A stretch of DNA of 64,000 bases from NCBI GenBank assembly GCA_003576705.1, contig QOZS01000016.1, positions 44,029 through 108,028 on the forward strand, written 5' to 3'. Below the pieces are notes generated by a model, which was not told the origin of the DNA, ran no database searches, and was given only the letters and a program-made list of their open reading frames with translations. Origin of the DNA: Desertibaculum subflavum (GTDB lineage Bacteria > Pseudomonadota > Alphaproteobacteria > Ferrovibrionales > Ferrovibrionaceae). How positions within the stretch are numbered: the stretch's first letter is position 1; each line of letters begins with the position of its first letter. A program made the translations under genes and the position numbers. Shown here in pieces: positions 1 to 9,211 of the stretch.

Positions 1-903
1 CCGGACGGCCTGCTGGCGGTCGGCCGGAAGGTGACGGTGGCGCATGTGCGCGATCGGCTGGCGGCCGAGCCGGGCGCAACGCTCGGCCTCGACGCGGAGG
101 CGACGGCGGCCGCGATCCTGCGCATCGCCAACGACCGGATGGCCGGCGCGATCCGCATGGTGTCGCTCGCCCGCGGCCACGACCCGCGCGACTTCGCGCT
201 GTTCGCGTTCGGCGGCGCCGGGCCCTTGCACGCGGTGGCGCTGGCGCGCGAACTCGGCATTCCGCACGTCCTGATTCCGGCGCGGCCCGGCATCACCAAT
301 GCGCTCGGCTGCGTGGTCGCCGATCTGCGCCACGATTTCGTGCGCACAGTGAACCAGCCTCTGCCGGAACTCGACGAAAGCCTCGCGCGCGGCATCCTCG
401 CCGAGCAGGTGGCGGAAGGCCGCGCGCTGCTGCAGCGCGAGGCGGTGCCGATCGAGGGCGTTCGCGTGGTGCACCGTGCCGACATGCAGTTCCAGGGCCA
501 GAGTCACATTCTGTCGGTCGACCTCGCCGATGCGACGGTCACGCGGGCCGGCCTCGCCGAGGCCTTCGCGAGCGCCTATTGGCGCCGCTTCGAGGTGGAG
601 CTGGCGGAGCTTCGCCCGGTCCTGGTCAACCTGCACACGGCGGTGATCGGGCTGCGTCCGGCGGTCGATCTCGAGCGGCTGATCGAGGCGGGCGCGAGCC
701 TGGAAGCGGCCCAGACCGGCCTGCGCGAGGTCTGGTTCGAAGGTGGATTCGTGACGACGCCGATCTACCGCCGCGAGAGGATGCCGCGCGCCGCCCGCTT
801 CGACGGCCCGGCCATCGTCGAGCAGCTCGATGCGACCACCGTGGTCGAGCCGGGTTGCCGGGTCGAAATCGACAGGCTTGGCAACCTGCTGATCACGGTG
901 TGA
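1..903 (+). CDS. Hydantoinase A / 5-oxoprolinase-like subunit, C-terminal part (5' end outside window)
   Basis: The frame is open from base 1, so this is the last 300 residues of a longer protein; an internal GTG at 31 is not the true start. The segment carries the AFGGAGPLHA motif and the ARPGITNALGC stretch typical of the HyuA C-terminal half. The family performs ATP-dependent opening of hydantoin or 5-oxoproline rings, usually with a HyuB partner, which would lie outside the window. It overlaps the convergent HAD gene by 11 bp. Family assignment is firm; the substrate is unknown. Confidence 0.85.
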   Translation, partial: PDGLLAVGRKVTVAHVRDRLAAEPGATLGLDAEATAAAILRIANDRMAGAIRMVSLARGHDPRDFALFAFGGAGPLHAVALARELGIPHVLIPARPGITNALGCVVADLRHDFVRTVNQPLPELDESLARGILAEQVAEGRALLQREAVPIEGVRVVHRADMQFQGQSHILSVDLADATVTRAGLAEAFASAYWRRFEVELAELRPVLVNLHTAVIGLRPAVDLERLIEAGASLEAAQTGLREVWFEGGFVTTPIYRRERMPRAARFDGPAIVEQLDATTVVEPGCRVEIDRLGNLLITV

Positions 904-1600
904 CGGCAGCGCCCTCCGCCAGCGCGATCAGCCAGGCTTCCAGATCCTCGGCGATGTGGTGCACGTGGTCGAGATCGGCGCCGTCGCGGCTCCACTCGGC
1001 CGCGGTCGGCACCCACACCGTGCGCATGCCCATGGCATGCGCCGGCAGCAGGTTGCGCACCATGTCCTCCACCATCACCGCACGGGCCGGCGTCACGCCG
1101 TAGTGGGCGCACAGCACGCGATAGGGCTCCGGATCCGGCTTCGGCCGGAACTCGGATGCGACGATGTCGAACACCCCGCCGAAGGCCTCGGCGATGCCGC
1201 GCCGGGCCAGCACACGCTCGGCATGGGCGACCGAGCCGTTGGTAAACACAATCTTGCGGCCCGGCAGGCGGACCAAAGCCGCGGCCAGCGCGGGCGAGGG
1301 CGGCACCGGCTCCAGGTCGATCGCGTGCACATGTTCCATGAACGCATGCGGGTCGACACCGTGCTCGTTCATCAGGCCGCGCATGGTGGTGCCGTGTTGG
1401 CGGAAATACTGCTTCTGCAAGGCCTTGGCGGCGACCGCGTCGAGCCCGAGCAGGGCCTGGATGAACTCGCCCATGCGCTGGTCGATCTGCGCGAACAGGT
1501 TGCAGCGCGCCGGATAGAGCGTGTTGTCCAGATCGAAGATCCAGGTATCGATCGCCGCGGGATCGATCCTGTCATTTCCGTCGGGCGGTCTTGGCGGCAT
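893..1600 (-). CDS. HAD-family pyrimidine 5'-nucleotidase-like phosphatase
   Basis: A 235-residue HAD hydrolase. The nucleophile motif FDLDNTLYP is near residue 22, motif II is VFTNGS, and the downstream Lys/acidic motifs are KPDPEPY and MVEDMVRNL. FDLDNTLYP followed by a helical cap is typical of SDT1-like pyrimidine 5'-nucleotidases, which dephosphorylate UMP/CMP-type nucleotides in the cytosol. The ATG at 1600 sits inside a 6+6 bp inverted repeat. The gene is divergent from the diguanylate cyclase and overlaps the hydantoinase end. Exact substrate is inferred from family only. Confidence 0.85.
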   Translation of the reverse strand: MPPRPPDGNDRIDPAAIDTWIFDLDNTLYPARCNLFAQIDQRMGEFIQALLGLDAVAAKALQKQYFRQHGTTMRGLMNEHGVDPHAFMEHVHAIDLEPVPPSPALAAALVRLPGRKIVFTNGSVAHAERVLARRGIAEAFGGVFDIVASEFRPKPDPEPYRVLCAHYGVTPARAVMVEDMVRNLLPAHAMGMRTVWVPTAAEWSRDGADLDHVHHIAEDLEAWLIALAEGAAVTP

Positions 1601-1615
1601 TTGCTACAACAAATG
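1598..1615. repeat. Short inverted repeat over the HAD start codon
   Basis: CATTTG at 1598-1603 and CAAATG at 1610-1615 form a perfect 6 bp inverted repeat with a 6 bp spacer. It covers the start codon of the leftward HAD gene and lies in the very short gap before the rightward diguanylate cyclase. It could be an operator or an RNA hairpin; nothing else supports either. Confidence 0.4.
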
Positions 1616-1628
1616 TTAACTCGGCTGC

Positions 1629-2897
1629 GTGATCGTCCACCAAGGCCCGCTTGATGTCCAGGCGGGCAGGGCCGCCATTGATCGTACGCCAGCCGTGAGC
1701 GCCGTCATCATCCCCCGAACCGTTGCCCATCGCGAGCTGCCGGCCGACGATGTGGCCGTCGGCTTGAACGATCTGCCGCTGCCGGCGCTGCGCGTGCAGG
1801 GAACGGCGGTCATGGCCGTCAACCGGCTGGCCGAAGGGCTGCTCGATGCGCTGCTGGCAACCGCCGGCCTGCCGTCGCTGCTCGGCGATGCCGCCGGGCC
1901 GTCCTCGGTGCGGCTACGGTCCGGCGGCGTCGAGCGCGTGGTCCAGGTGTTTCGCAATGTCGACGATGGCGGCGCGCTGGTGCTTCTGCACGACGTCACG
2001 GCGGAACGCAGCCTAATCAACGCGCTCGCGGAATCGCGCAGCCGGCTCAACGATTTCGTGCGCTGCTCGGTCGATTTCGCCTGGGAGACCGACGCCAGCG
2101 GTCGGTTCGCCTATGTCTCGCCCAAGGGCGCGCTCGGCCGTCCGGCGCGCGAAGTGGCCGGTCGGCCCGTGCTCGACTTCCTGCGCCACTGGCGCGGCGG
2201 CGAGGCCTCGCCGTTCGAGAGCCGCTCTCCCTGCGAGGCGGTCGAGGTCAGGCTTGCCCTGGCCGCCGACGAGATCGGCATCTTCGAGGTGTCCGCCGTG
2301 CCCTGCTACGACGAAGCCGGGCTCTGGCAAGGCGCGCGTGGGGTCTGCCGCGACGTCACCGAGGCGCGCCGTCAGGCGGAGGCGCTGCGCCGGGCGACCG
2401 ATCGGCTGCAGGAGATGGCGCGCATCGATCCGCTGACCGGTGCGTTGAACCGTCGCGCCTTCTTCGAGGATCTTTCCGTCCGCCTGGCCCAGGCGCGTCG
2501 GCACGGCGACCGCGGCCTTCTGCTCTACCTCGACCTCGACAGCTTCAAGGCGGTCAACGACGGCTATGGCCATGCCGCCGGCGATGCCGTGCTGCGCCAG
2601 GTTGCCGAGGTCCTGCGCGAGAACGTGCGCGAGACGGACCTGGTCGGCCGCATCGGCGGCGACGAGTTCGTCGTCTGGCTCGACCGTGTCGGCACGGTCG
2701 ACCAGGGCGAGCGGATCGCGGCGCTGAAGACGGCGATCGCCGGAGCCGGATGCGACTATCCGGCGGCCGGAGGCTTCGGAGCCTCGATCGGCGTGGTCGG
2801 GACCGATGGCGAGGTCGATCCGGAGGAGCTGATCGTGGCGGCGGATGCCGCGATGTACGCGGCGAAGCGTGCCAGGAAGGAGCAGGGAGGGGGCTGA
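1629..2897 (+). CDS. Diguanylate cyclase with PAS sensor domain
   Basis: Up to 422 residues. A PAS-type sensor region spans about 137-255 and a complete GGDEF domain follows from about 262. The active-site GGDEF is at 343-347, with an intact allosteric RxxD I-site (RETD) five residues before it, so the enzyme should make cyclic di-GMP from two GTP and be product-inhibited. No membrane segment is seen, so it is probably cytosolic. The first start is GTG 1629; GTG 1695 (400 residues) leaves a more realistic promoter gap to the divergent gene. Neither has a clear ribosome site. Its stop overlaps the next start (TGATG), suggesting coupling. Confidence 0.9.
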   Translation: MIVHQGPLDVQAGRAAIDRTPAVSAVIIPRTVAHRELPADDVAVGLNDLPLPALRVQGTAVMAVNRLAEGLLDALLATAGLPSLLGDAAGPSSVRLRSGGVERVVQVFRNVDDGGALVLLHDVTAERSLINALAESRSRLNDFVRCSVDFAWETDASGRFAYVSPKGALGRPAREVAGRPVLDFLRHWRGGEASPFESRSPCEAVEVRLALAADEIGIFEVSAVPCYDEAGLWQGARGVCRDVTEARRQAEALRRATDRLQEMARIDPLTGALNRRAFFEDLSVRLAQARRHGDRGLLLYLDLDSFKAVNDGYGHAAGDAVLRQVAEVLRENVRETDLVGRIGGDEFVVWLDRVGTVDQGERIAALKTAIAGAGCDYPAAGGFGASIGVVGTDGEVDPEELIVAADAAMYAAKRARKEQGGG

Positions 2898-4105
2898 TGC
2901 TGGGCAGGGTGATCAGGGGCATGTTCGGCAGCGCGCCGACGCCCGATTACGAGAAGCAGAAGCAGGCGGCGGAAGTCGGCGGCGCGAAGGCGAAGCGCGA
3001 CCTCGCACGACGCGAGGATACCAAGCCGGAGATCCTCTACTACCTCGCCGAGGACGCCGATCCGGCGGTCCGCCGCGCGGTGGCCGGCAACGCGGCGGCG
3101 CCGCGGCAGGCCGACCTGCTGCTGACCGCCGACGGCGATGACGATGTCAGGATCGAGCTCGCCGGCAAGATCCAGAAGCTGCTGCCCGACCTGGCGCCGT
3201 CCCAGACCGAGCGCCTGCGCGACCTGACGGTTAGGACGATCGACACCCTGGCGCGCGACCAGCTGCCCCGCGTGCGCGCCATCCTGGCCGAGGCGATCAA
3301 GGAAAGTCCGTACATCCCCAAATCGATCGCGCTGAAGCTGGCGCGCGACATCGAGGCCGAGGTCGCGGCCCCGATCCTGGAATTCTCGCCGCTGCTCGGC
3401 GATGCCGACCTGCGGGAGATCATCGCGAGCGGCATCGCCAGCGCCGCACTCTCGGCCATCGCGCGTCGGCGCGAGCTCTCGGCCGATCTTTCCGACGCCA
3501 TCGTCGCCACCATCGACGTGCCGGCGATCGCCACGCTGCTCGCCAACCGCTCGGCCCAGGTGCGGGAGGAGACCCTCGACCGCATCATCGAGACGGCCAA
3601 GGGCGTGGATGCGCTGCACCGGCCGCTGGTATTCCGCCCCGAGCTTTCCATACGGGCGATCCGCCGCATCGCCGAGTTCGTCTCGGCGGCGCTGCTCGAG
3701 CGCCTGAGCGAGCGGCACGGCCTCGACGAGACGGTACAGGGCGAGCTGCGCGCGCAGACCAAGCGCAAGCTCGCCGAGGAGGAGCCGGACCTGCCGGTGG
3801 GCGGCGACGGCGACGAGGTCGCGGCGGCGCTCGATCGCGGCGACCGTTCCTTCGTCATGAACTATCTCTCGCAGAAATCCGGCCTGCCGGTGCCGGGCGT
3901 GGAGCGCGTCTTCGCGCTGCGCAGCCCGCGCGGCATCGTGGCGCTGGCCTGGTCGGCGAAGCTGTCGATGCGGCTGGCGCTGCGCCTGCAGTCGGAGATC
4001 GCCGGCATCGGCCCGCGCGAGATGGTCTATGCCCGGAACGGCACGGATTATCCCTTCGCACCGGAGGAGCTGACCCAGCAGCTCGACTTCTTCAGGGCTG
4101 CTTAG
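2897..4105 (+). CDS. DUF2336 domain protein
   Basis: A 402-residue, strongly helical, Glu/Ala/Arg-rich protein without signal peptide or membrane segment, matching the alphaproteobacterial DUF2336 family (HEAT-like helices). The stretch [17 protein letters not shown] near the N-terminus resembles a HEAT repeat. The start is fixed by the TGATG overlap with the diguanylate cyclase stop. The function is not established in general; DUF2336 proteins are often found near signalling genes. Here the one-base overlap with a GGDEF gene suggests a joint role. The 3' end overlaps convergent argB by 14 bp. Confidence 0.8.
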   Translation: MLGRVIRGMFGSAPTPDYEKQKQAAEVGGAKAKRDLARREDTKPEILYYLAEDADPAVRRAVAGNAAAPRQADLLLTADGDDDVRIELAGKIQKLLPDLAPSQTERLRDLTVRTIDTLARDQLPRVRAILAEAIKESPYIPKSIALKLARDIEAEVAAPILEFSPLLGDADLREIIASGIASAALSAIARRRELSADLSDAIVATIDVPAIATLLANRSAQVREETLDRIIETAKGVDALHRPLVFRPELSIRAIRRIAEFVSAALLERLSERHGLDETVQGELRAQTKRKLAEEEPDLPVGGDGDEVAAALDRGDRSFVMNYLSQKSGLPVPGVERVFALRSPRGIVALAWSAKLSMRLALRLQSEIAGIGPREMVYARNGTDYPFAPEELTQQLDFFRAA

Positions 4106-5015
4106 AGCGGCTGATCATCGTGCCGATGCCGTGCTCGGTGAAGATCTCGAGCAGCAGCACGTGCGGCAGCCGGCCATCCAGGATATGGGCCGCGCCGACC
4201 CCGTCGCGCACCGCATTGAGGCAGCATTCGACCTTCGGAATCATGCCGCCCGAAATGGTGCCGTCGCCGAGCAGGATATAGGCGTCCTTGGGCGAGAGAC
4301 TGGCGATCAGCCGCTTCTCCTTGTCCAGCACGCCGGCGACGTCGGTCATCATGATCATCTTCGAGGCGCCGAGCGCCGCGGCGATGGCGCCGGCCACGGT
4401 GTCGGCATTGATGTTGTAGCTCTCGCCGTGATCGCCGACCCCGATCGGCGCAATCACCGGGATGACGTTGGAATTCTGGAACGGCTTCAGGATGTCGGTA
4501 TTGATCTTCGACGGCTCGCCGACATAGCCGAGGTCGAGGATCTTCTCGACATTGGAATTCTCGTCCCTCTTGGCGCGGCGCAGCTTGCGCGCCTCGATCA
4601 GCTTGCCGTCCTTGCCGGAGAGGCCGATCGCCATGCCGCCCTGCTGGTTGATGGCGGAGACGATCTGCTTGTTGATCGACCCGGCCAGCACCATCTCGAC
4701 CACGTCCATCGTGTCGCGGTCGGTGACGCGCAATCCGTCGATGAAGGCGGTCTTGATCTTGAGACGATCGAGCATGGCGCCGATCTGCGGGCCGCCGCCG
4801 TGCACCACGACAGGATTGATGCCGACCTGCTTCAGCAGCACCACGTCGCGGGCGAAGAGCTCGGCCGCCGCATCCTCGCCCATGGCATGGCCGCCGTACT
4901 TGACCACGAAGGTCTGCCCGGCGAAGCGGCGCATATAGGGCAGCGCCTCCGACAGGGTCTTGGCGGTGTCCAGGATCTTCTGGCTCGGCAGGCTCGGATG
5001 CTGAGGCTCGGTCAT
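4092..5015 (-). CDS. argB: Acetylglutamate kinase
   Basis: About 307 residues from ATG 5015; the frame extends to a TTG at 5036 that would add seven residues and is less likely. It phosphorylates N-acetylglutamate with ATP, the second step of arginine biosynthesis, in the cytosol. It shows the amino-acid-kinase motifs: [11 protein letters not shown] (Lys near 39), [10 protein letters not shown], and the nucleotide-side [10 protein letters not shown]. Length and motifs are normal. It is the last gene of the leftward rpmH-rnpA-yidD-yidC-engB run, 21 bp after engB. Confidence 0.96.
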   Translation of the reverse strand: MTEPQHPSLPSQKILDTAKTLSEALPYMRRFAGQTFVVKYGGHAMGEDAAAELFARDVVLLKQVGINPVVVHGGGPQIGAMLDRLKIKTAFIDGLRVTDRDTMDVVEMVLAGSINKQIVSAINQQGGMAIGLSGKDGKLIEARKLRRAKRDENSNVEKILDLGYVGEPSKINTDILKPFQNSNVIPVIAPIGVGDHGESYNINADTVAGAIAAALGASKMIMMTDVAGVLDKEKRLIASLSPKDAYILLGDGTISGGMIPKVECCLNAVRDGVGAAHILDGRLPHVLLLEIFTEHGIGTMISRSKQP

Positions 5016-5036
5016 GGCGGCGGGCTTATAGAGCAA

Positions 5037-5705
5037 TCAGGCTTGAGCCGCCACCATAGCGGGCGCGGCGAGTTCGGCCAGCACGGCGCGCAGGGCCGGA
5101 ATGCCGGCCCCTGTCTCCGACGAGGTAACGGCGATATCCGGATGCCCGGCGACATGCTTGCGCGTCTCGGCGACCGTCGCGGCAAGCACGGCCTCGAGCG
5201 CGGCCGGCTTCACCTTGTCGGCCTTGGTCAGCACGACCTGAAAGACGACCGCGGCCTGGTCGAGCAGCTTCATCACCTCGCGGTCGACATCCTTGACGCC
5301 GTGCCGCGCGTCGACCAGCACGAGCACGCGGCGGATCGGCGCGCGCCCGCGCAGGAAGGCGCGCACCAGGCGGTTCCAGGCCTCGACCTTGTCCTTCGGC
5401 GCCTTGGCATAGCCATAGCCCGGCAGGTCGACCAGGATCAGCCGGCCGCCGAGATCGAAGAAGTTGAGCTGCTGCGTGCGGCCCGGCGTGTCGGAGGTGC
5501 GGGCCAGCATGTGGCGCCCGGTCAGGGCGTTGACCAGGCTCGACTTGCCCACGTTGGAACGGCCGACGAAAGCGACCTCCGGCAGGTCGTCGGGCGGCAG
5601 CGCGTCCAGCCGCGTGGCGCCGAAGATGAAGCGGCATTCCTGCGCGAACAGCTTGCGGCCGGCCTCAATGGCCCCCGCCGAGATATCCGCGGCCGTCTCC
5701 GTCAC
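5037..5705 (-). CDS. engB: Ribosome-biogenesis GTPase YihA/YsxC (EngB)
   Basis: A 222-residue TRAFAC GTPase needed for 50S assembly. G1 is GRSNVGKSS, G2 is within TPGRTQ, G3 is DLPGYGYA, G4 is TKAD and G5 is SSETGAG. GTG 5705 is preferred because it makes a GTGA overlap with the yidC stop; ATG 5744 would give 235 residues and a 43 bp overlap. It sits between yidC and argB in the usual alphaproteobacterial order. Confidence 0.94.
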   Translation of the reverse strand: MTETAADISAGAIEAGRKLFAQECRFIFGATRLDALPPDDLPEVAFVGRSNVGKSSLVNALTGRHMLARTSDTPGRTQQLNFFDLGGRLILVDLPGYGYAKAPKDKVEAWNRLVRAFLRGRAPIRRVLVLVDARHGVKDVDREVMKLLDQAAVVFQVVLTKADKVKPAALEAVLAATVAETRKHVAGHPDIAVTSSETGAGIPALRAVLAELAAPAMVAAQA

Positions 5706-7444
5706 GTCGTCTTCGGCTGCGGGATGCGGCGCATGATCGTCCATTGCTGGGCGATCGACAGCAGGTTGTTCCAGGTCCAATAGATGACCAGGCCCGCCGC
5801 GAAGCTGCCGAGCAGGAAGGTGAAGAAGATCGGCATCAGCATGAACATCTTGGCCTGCACGGGGTCGGCCGGCTGCGGGTTCAGCTTCTGCTGCAGGAAC
5901 ATCGAGATGCCCATCAGGATCGGCCACACGCCGAGCGAGAAGAAGTAGAGCGGCCCGAGATTGGGCACGTCGTAGGGCAGCAGGCCGAACAGGTTGATCC
6001 AGCTGGTCGGATCGGGTGCCGAGAGATCCTTGATCCAGCCGTAGAACGGCGCGTGCCGCATCTCGATGGTGGTGAAGATCACCTTGTAGAGCGCGAAGAA
6101 GACCGGGATCTGCACCACGATCGGCAGGCAGCCCGCCGCCGGGTTGACCTTGTGCTTCTTGTACAGCGCCATCATCTCCTGGTTGATGCGCTGGGTGTCG
6201 TCCTTGTAGCGCTCGCGCAGCTTCATCAGCTCGGGCTGCAGGATCTTCATCTTGCTCATCGCCTTGTACGAGGTCTGGGCGAGCGGGAAGAAGATCAGCT
6301 TGATGACGACGGTGAGGGCGAGGATGGCGAGGCCGAAATTGCCGAGCACGCCGTTCAGCCAGTGCATCGCCTGGAAGATCGGCTTGGTCAGCCAGTAGAA
6401 CCAGCCCCAGTCGATGGCACGGTCAAAGCGGTCGATGCCGAGCTTCTCGGCATAGGCGTCGATCGTGTAGGTCTCCTTGGCGCCGGCGAACAGGCGCACC
6501 ACGCTCTCGGTGCTTGCGCCCGGCGCCACTTCGCGGGTCTGTGCCAGGATGTCCGACTGGTAGATGTCTTTCTTGGCGCCGCCGGCGAAATGCTTGAACG
6601 AAGCTGTCACTTCGGCATCTTGCGGCGGCACCAGCGCGGCCAGCCAGTAATCGTCCGTGATGCCGATCCAGCCGCCGGTGCTCTTCACCGCCTTCTCGCG
6701 CGCCTCGGCGATGTCGGAATAGCTCGGCTCCTGCAGCGAGCCGCCGATCACGCCGATCGGCCCCTCGTGCAGGATGTAGAAGCCACGTGTCACCGGCGTG
6801 CCGTGGCGCGAGACCAGCGCATAGGGCGTCACCGCGATCGGCGCCGCGCCCTTGTTCTCGACGCTCTGGGTGATGGTGAACATGTAGTTGTCGTCGAGCG
6901 CGATGGTGCGCTTGAACACCTGTCCTTCCCCGTTGTCCCAGCTGAGCGTGACCCTGTCGCCCGACGTGAGCTTTTGCTTGTCGGCGGTCCATACCGTGTC
7001 GGGTCCCGGCGTCTTCAGGCCGTTCGTCTGGGCGATGCCGGCCTCGGCGTAATAGGGATGCTCGGTGCCCGGCGGCGAGAACAGGGTGATGTTGGCGCTC
7101 TTCTTGTCGACGGTGACGTGATAGTCCTTCAGCACCACGTCATCGATCCGCGCGCCCTTCAGGTTGATCGAGCCGGCGACGCGCTTGCCGTCGATCGCGA
7201 CGCGCGGGCTTTCGGCCAGCACGGCGGCGCGTTCGCGCACCGTGATCACGGGCGCGATCGGCGCGCCCGGCACGGTTCCCGGGACCTGCGCCGGGGCGGC
7301 CTGTTGGCCCGGCGCGGTGGTCTCCCCGGCCTTCTGTGCCTCGGGCGGCGGCTTTTGCGGTGCCGAGGGCACGAAGTACTGGAAGCCCAGCAGGATGGCG
7401 ATGCTGAGCGCGATGGCGAGGACGAGGTTTCTCTGATCGGTCAT
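5702..7444 (-). CDS. yidC: Membrane protein insertase YidC
   Basis: A 580-residue inner-membrane insertase. An N-terminal membrane anchor (LVLAIALSIAILLGFQYF) is followed by a Pro/Ala-rich linker, a large periplasmic domain (about 90-350) and the conserved C-terminal core with five membrane segments. The groove position that is Arg in E. coli (FIVRGIMYP) is Lys here (VVIKLIFFP). This is common outside gammaproteobacteria. ATG 7444 overlaps the yidD stop (ATGA). It inserts and folds membrane proteins with or without SecYEG. Confidence 0.96.
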   Translation of the reverse strand: MTDQRNLVLAIALSIAILLGFQYFVPSAPQKPPPEAQKAGETTAPGQQAAPAQVPGTVPGAPIAPVITVRERAAVLAESPRVAIDGKRVAGSINLKGARIDDVVLKDYHVTVDKKSANITLFSPPGTEHPYYAEAGIAQTNGLKTPGPDTVWTADKQKLTSGDRVTLSWDNGEGQVFKRTIALDDNYMFTITQSVENKGAAPIAVTPYALVSRHGTPVTRGFYILHEGPIGVIGGSLQEPSYSDIAEAREKAVKSTGGWIGITDDYWLAALVPPQDAEVTASFKHFAGGAKKDIYQSDILAQTREVAPGASTESVVRLFAGAKETYTIDAYAEKLGIDRFDRAIDWGWFYWLTKPIFQAMHWLNGVLGNFGLAILALTVVIKLIFFPLAQTSYKAMSKMKILQPELMKLRERYKDDTQRINQEMMALYKKHKVNPAAGCLPIVVQIPVFFALYKVIFTTIEMRHAPFYGWIKDLSAPDPTSWINLFGLLPYDVPNLGPLYFFSLGVWPILMGISMFLQQKLNPQPADPVQAKMFMLMPIFFTFLLGSFAAGLVIYWTWNNLLSIAQQWTIMRRIPQPKTT

Positions 7445-7740
7445 CGGGCAGGGTCGCAGGAGATCTTGGCCCTCGTCCGGCGCGCGGAAGAAGGTGTGAA
7501 GGAAAAAGTCTCGGGGACAGGGTCGAAGCCCGATCCGCCCCAAGGATGGCAGCGGCAGAGCCGCCGGGCGGCCAGCGCGCCGCCGCCGAGCGCGCCGTGG
7601 CGCGTCACCGCCTCCAGCGCGTATTCGCTGCAACTGGGCGCAAAGCGACAGTTGACGCCAAGAATCGGCGAGACGAACCAGCGATAGGCCTGGATCAGGC
7701 CTCGCAGGAAGAGGACGGCGGCTCGGGCGAGCAGGTTCAT
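7441..7740 (-). CDS. yidD: Membrane protein insertion efficiency factor YidD
   Basis: A 99-residue protein with an amphipathic N-terminal helix and the diagnostic segment RWFVSPILGVNCRFAPSCS followed by YALEAVTRHG and CRCHPWGGSGFDPVP, all hallmarks of YidD. It lies between rnpA and yidC and assists YidC-dependent insertion. The tail beyond the DPVP motif is somewhat longer and more basic than in short homologues. Its stop overlaps the yidC start. Confidence 0.95.
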   Translation of the reverse strand: MNLLARAAVLFLRGLIQAYRWFVSPILGVNCRFAPSCSEYALEAVTRHGALGGGALAARRLCRCHPWGGSGFDPVPETFSFTPSSARRTRAKISCDPAR

Positions 7741-7750
7741 CGAATGCTAC

Positions 7751-8110
7751 CTAGCGCCCTTCGGCCAAGGCGCCCAGCCGGCCGAGCGCCTTGCGGAAGT
7801 CTTCCACCAGCGCGGCCCACGGCAGATCCGCCGTCGCCTCGCGCGCGATCACCACATAATCGCGGCCCGCCGCCGCCTGCGCCGGCATGACCAGCGCCGC
7901 CGCGGCCTTGAGCCGCCGGCGCGCCCGGTTGCGCCGTACCGCGTTGCCGACCCGCTTGCTGGCGGTGAAGCCGATGCGCGGCGCGGCCTCGGGCCCCAGC
8001 TCGCTCGGCGCGGCCTGCAGGATCAGGCCGGGCATCGCCGCCCGCCGCCGTGCCGCCGCCACGCGGAGATATTCCGCGCGCCGGACCAGGCGTCCGACGC
8101 GGCCGGGCAT
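7751..8110 (-). CDS. rnpA: Ribonuclease P protein component
   Basis: A 119-residue basic protein that binds M1 RNA for tRNA 5' processing. The N-terminal RLVRRAEYLRV segment and the RNR signature RVGNAVRRNRARRRLK are present. ATG 8110 begins 5 nt after the rpmH stop. The frame stays open far upstream across rpmH, but residues before ATG 8110 do not resemble RnpA, so the short start is used. It is co-transcribed with rpmH. Confidence 0.94.
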   Translation of the reverse strand: MPGRVGRLVRRAEYLRVAAARRRAAMPGLILQAAPSELGPEAAPRIGFTASKRVGNAVRRNRARRRLKAAAALVMPAQAAAGRDYVVIAREATADLPWAALVEDFRKALGRLGALAEGR

Positions 8111-8115
8111 CGGAT

Positions 8116-8250
8116 TCAGGCCGAGAGGCGCTTGCGCCCGCGGGCGCGGCGCGCCGCGATGACCTTGCGGCCGCCCGCGGTCGCCATGCGCGCGCGGAAC
8201 CCATGGCGGCGCTTCCGCACAAGGCGGCTCGGCTGATAGGTGCGTTTCAC
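8116..8250 (-). CDS. rpmH: 50S ribosomal protein L34
   Basis: A 44-codon gene read leftward from GTG 8250 to TGA 8116-8118. Translation begins [20 protein letters not shown] and ends RGRKRLSA, a perfect L34 pattern and length. The start codon is GTG. A strong promoter lies about 50 bp upstream, and rnpA begins 5 nt downstream. Confidence 0.97.
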   Translation of the reverse strand: MKRTYQPSRLVRKRRHGFRARMATAGGRKVIAARRARGRKRLSA

Positions 8251-8303
8251 GGCGGTAACTCCGAGGTGGCGGCGCCATAGTTCGCGCCGCGGACAGGGCC
8301 GCG

Positions 8304-8332
8304 CTTATAGGCAGGCAGGGGCCGGCCGTCAA
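8304..8332 (-). promoter_or_regulatory. Sigma-70 promoter of the rpmH-rnpA-yidD-yidC operon
   Basis: Read leftward, a TTGACG -35 box (8327-8332) and a TATAAG -10 box (8304-8309) are separated by exactly 17 bp; each matches consensus at five of six positions. Initiation near 8297 would leave a leader of roughly 45 nt before the rpmH GTG. Confidence 0.8.
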
Positions 8333-8544
8333 CCAAGCCGCAAGCCGAAACGGAGGCCCGGGAGCGGTTGGGAATCCGTGCGGGTTCCAGCAGCTAAGTA
8401 ATTGATTTTGAAGGAGGTGGAGCCCGGAATTCAAGCCGGCTCCGCACCGTTTGGCGCCGGATTCCGCCAGGTCGCCGCCAGCTTTGGCCAGATTTGCCGG
8501 TCGAGTTGCCAGTTCGAGACCAATTCCGGCCAATGGGGAGCACA

Positions 8545-9180
8545 TCAACTGCCATCCGGCTTCGGATTGCGCGTCCCGGTTTCGGCCGGCACGGCGCTGG
8601 CGAGCAGCGCCTCCAGGCCGGACCAGCGGCGCCGGCCATGGGCGACGCCGCCGCCGAGATGGGTCAGGCCGGTATCGAAATTGGAGGGCGCGTTCGGCCG
8701 GCAATCCGGGCCCCATCCCGGGGCGGTACTCCATCGGGCGGTATCGAGGCCGAGATTGCCGCGCGCCAGCTGTTCGGCGAACCAGGCCAAGAGGCGCGGA
8801 TTGCCTTCGGCCAGCGCCCGGGCCAGCGCCTCCGGCAGGCCGGTCTGCAGCGCCGCCATGCGCCGGCGGGCCATTTCCATCAGGGCGCTCTGCTCTTCGT
8901 AGATCCAGCGGCGGAAGCGCGCCGACCGCACCAGGTTGCGCCGGATGCGATAGGGTTCGATCTGGAGCTCGCGCGCAATCTCGTTGATTCCCTTGCCGGA
9001 GGCCAGCTCCGCCGCCACTTCGCGCCAGCGCACCCGTCGGCGCCAGAACGCTTGCTGCTCGGCATCGGTCATTTCGTCCAACGGCTTGAGGGGAACGTCC
9101 CGAGACGATGTCGGCTGGGGAATGGTACGGCGGGCGGGCACGGCGGGTTGTGACCCGAATGCGGCGGGCTTCTCATGCAT
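8545..9180 (-). CDS. Unknown protein with helix-turn-helix-like segment
   Basis: 211 residues from ATG 9180. The middle (about 40-85) reads WREVAAELASGKGINEIAR followed by LQIEPYRIRRNLVRS, which looks like a helix-turn-helix of the kind seen in small phage-terminase or resolvase-type proteins. A basic/acidic helical region follows, then a Gly/Pro/Ser-rich, probably disordered C-terminal third. No family was recognised. An AT-rich promoter-like stretch precedes it. The 295 bp between this gene and rpmH hold the rpmH promoter and an imperfect GGAGCC/GGCTCC hairpin near 8420-8445, but no other gene. Confidence 0.6.
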   Translation of the reverse strand: MHEKPAAFGSQPAVPARRTIPQPTSSRDVPLKPLDEMTDAEQQAFWRRRVRWREVAAELASGKGINEIARELQIEPYRIRRNLVRSARFRRWIYEEQSALMEMARRRMAALQTGLPEALARALAEGNPRLLAWFAEQLARGNLGLDTARWSTAPGWGPDCRPNAPSNFDTGLTHLGGGVAHGRRRWSGLEALLASAVPAETGTRNPKPDGS

Positions 9181-9211
9181 GACGGATTTCCCAAATAGTT
9201 TGCTCTATGAG

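Noticed and set aside
5744..7687. A 647-codon + strand frame opposite yidC/yidD
   Set aside because: Antisense to core genes; Arg/His/Asp-rich shadow.
8380..8460. A tRNA-like fold in the gap between rpmH and the HTH-like gene
   Set aside because: Only one GGAGCC/GGCTCC arm pairs; there is no T-loop (GTTCRA) or acceptor stem of seven pairs.
8402..8902. A rightward frame of 166 codons with an apparent AGGAGGT near 8413
   Set aside because: It overlaps the HTH-like gene antisense, the ribosome-site-like string lies inside rather than before its start, and the protein has no recognisable features.
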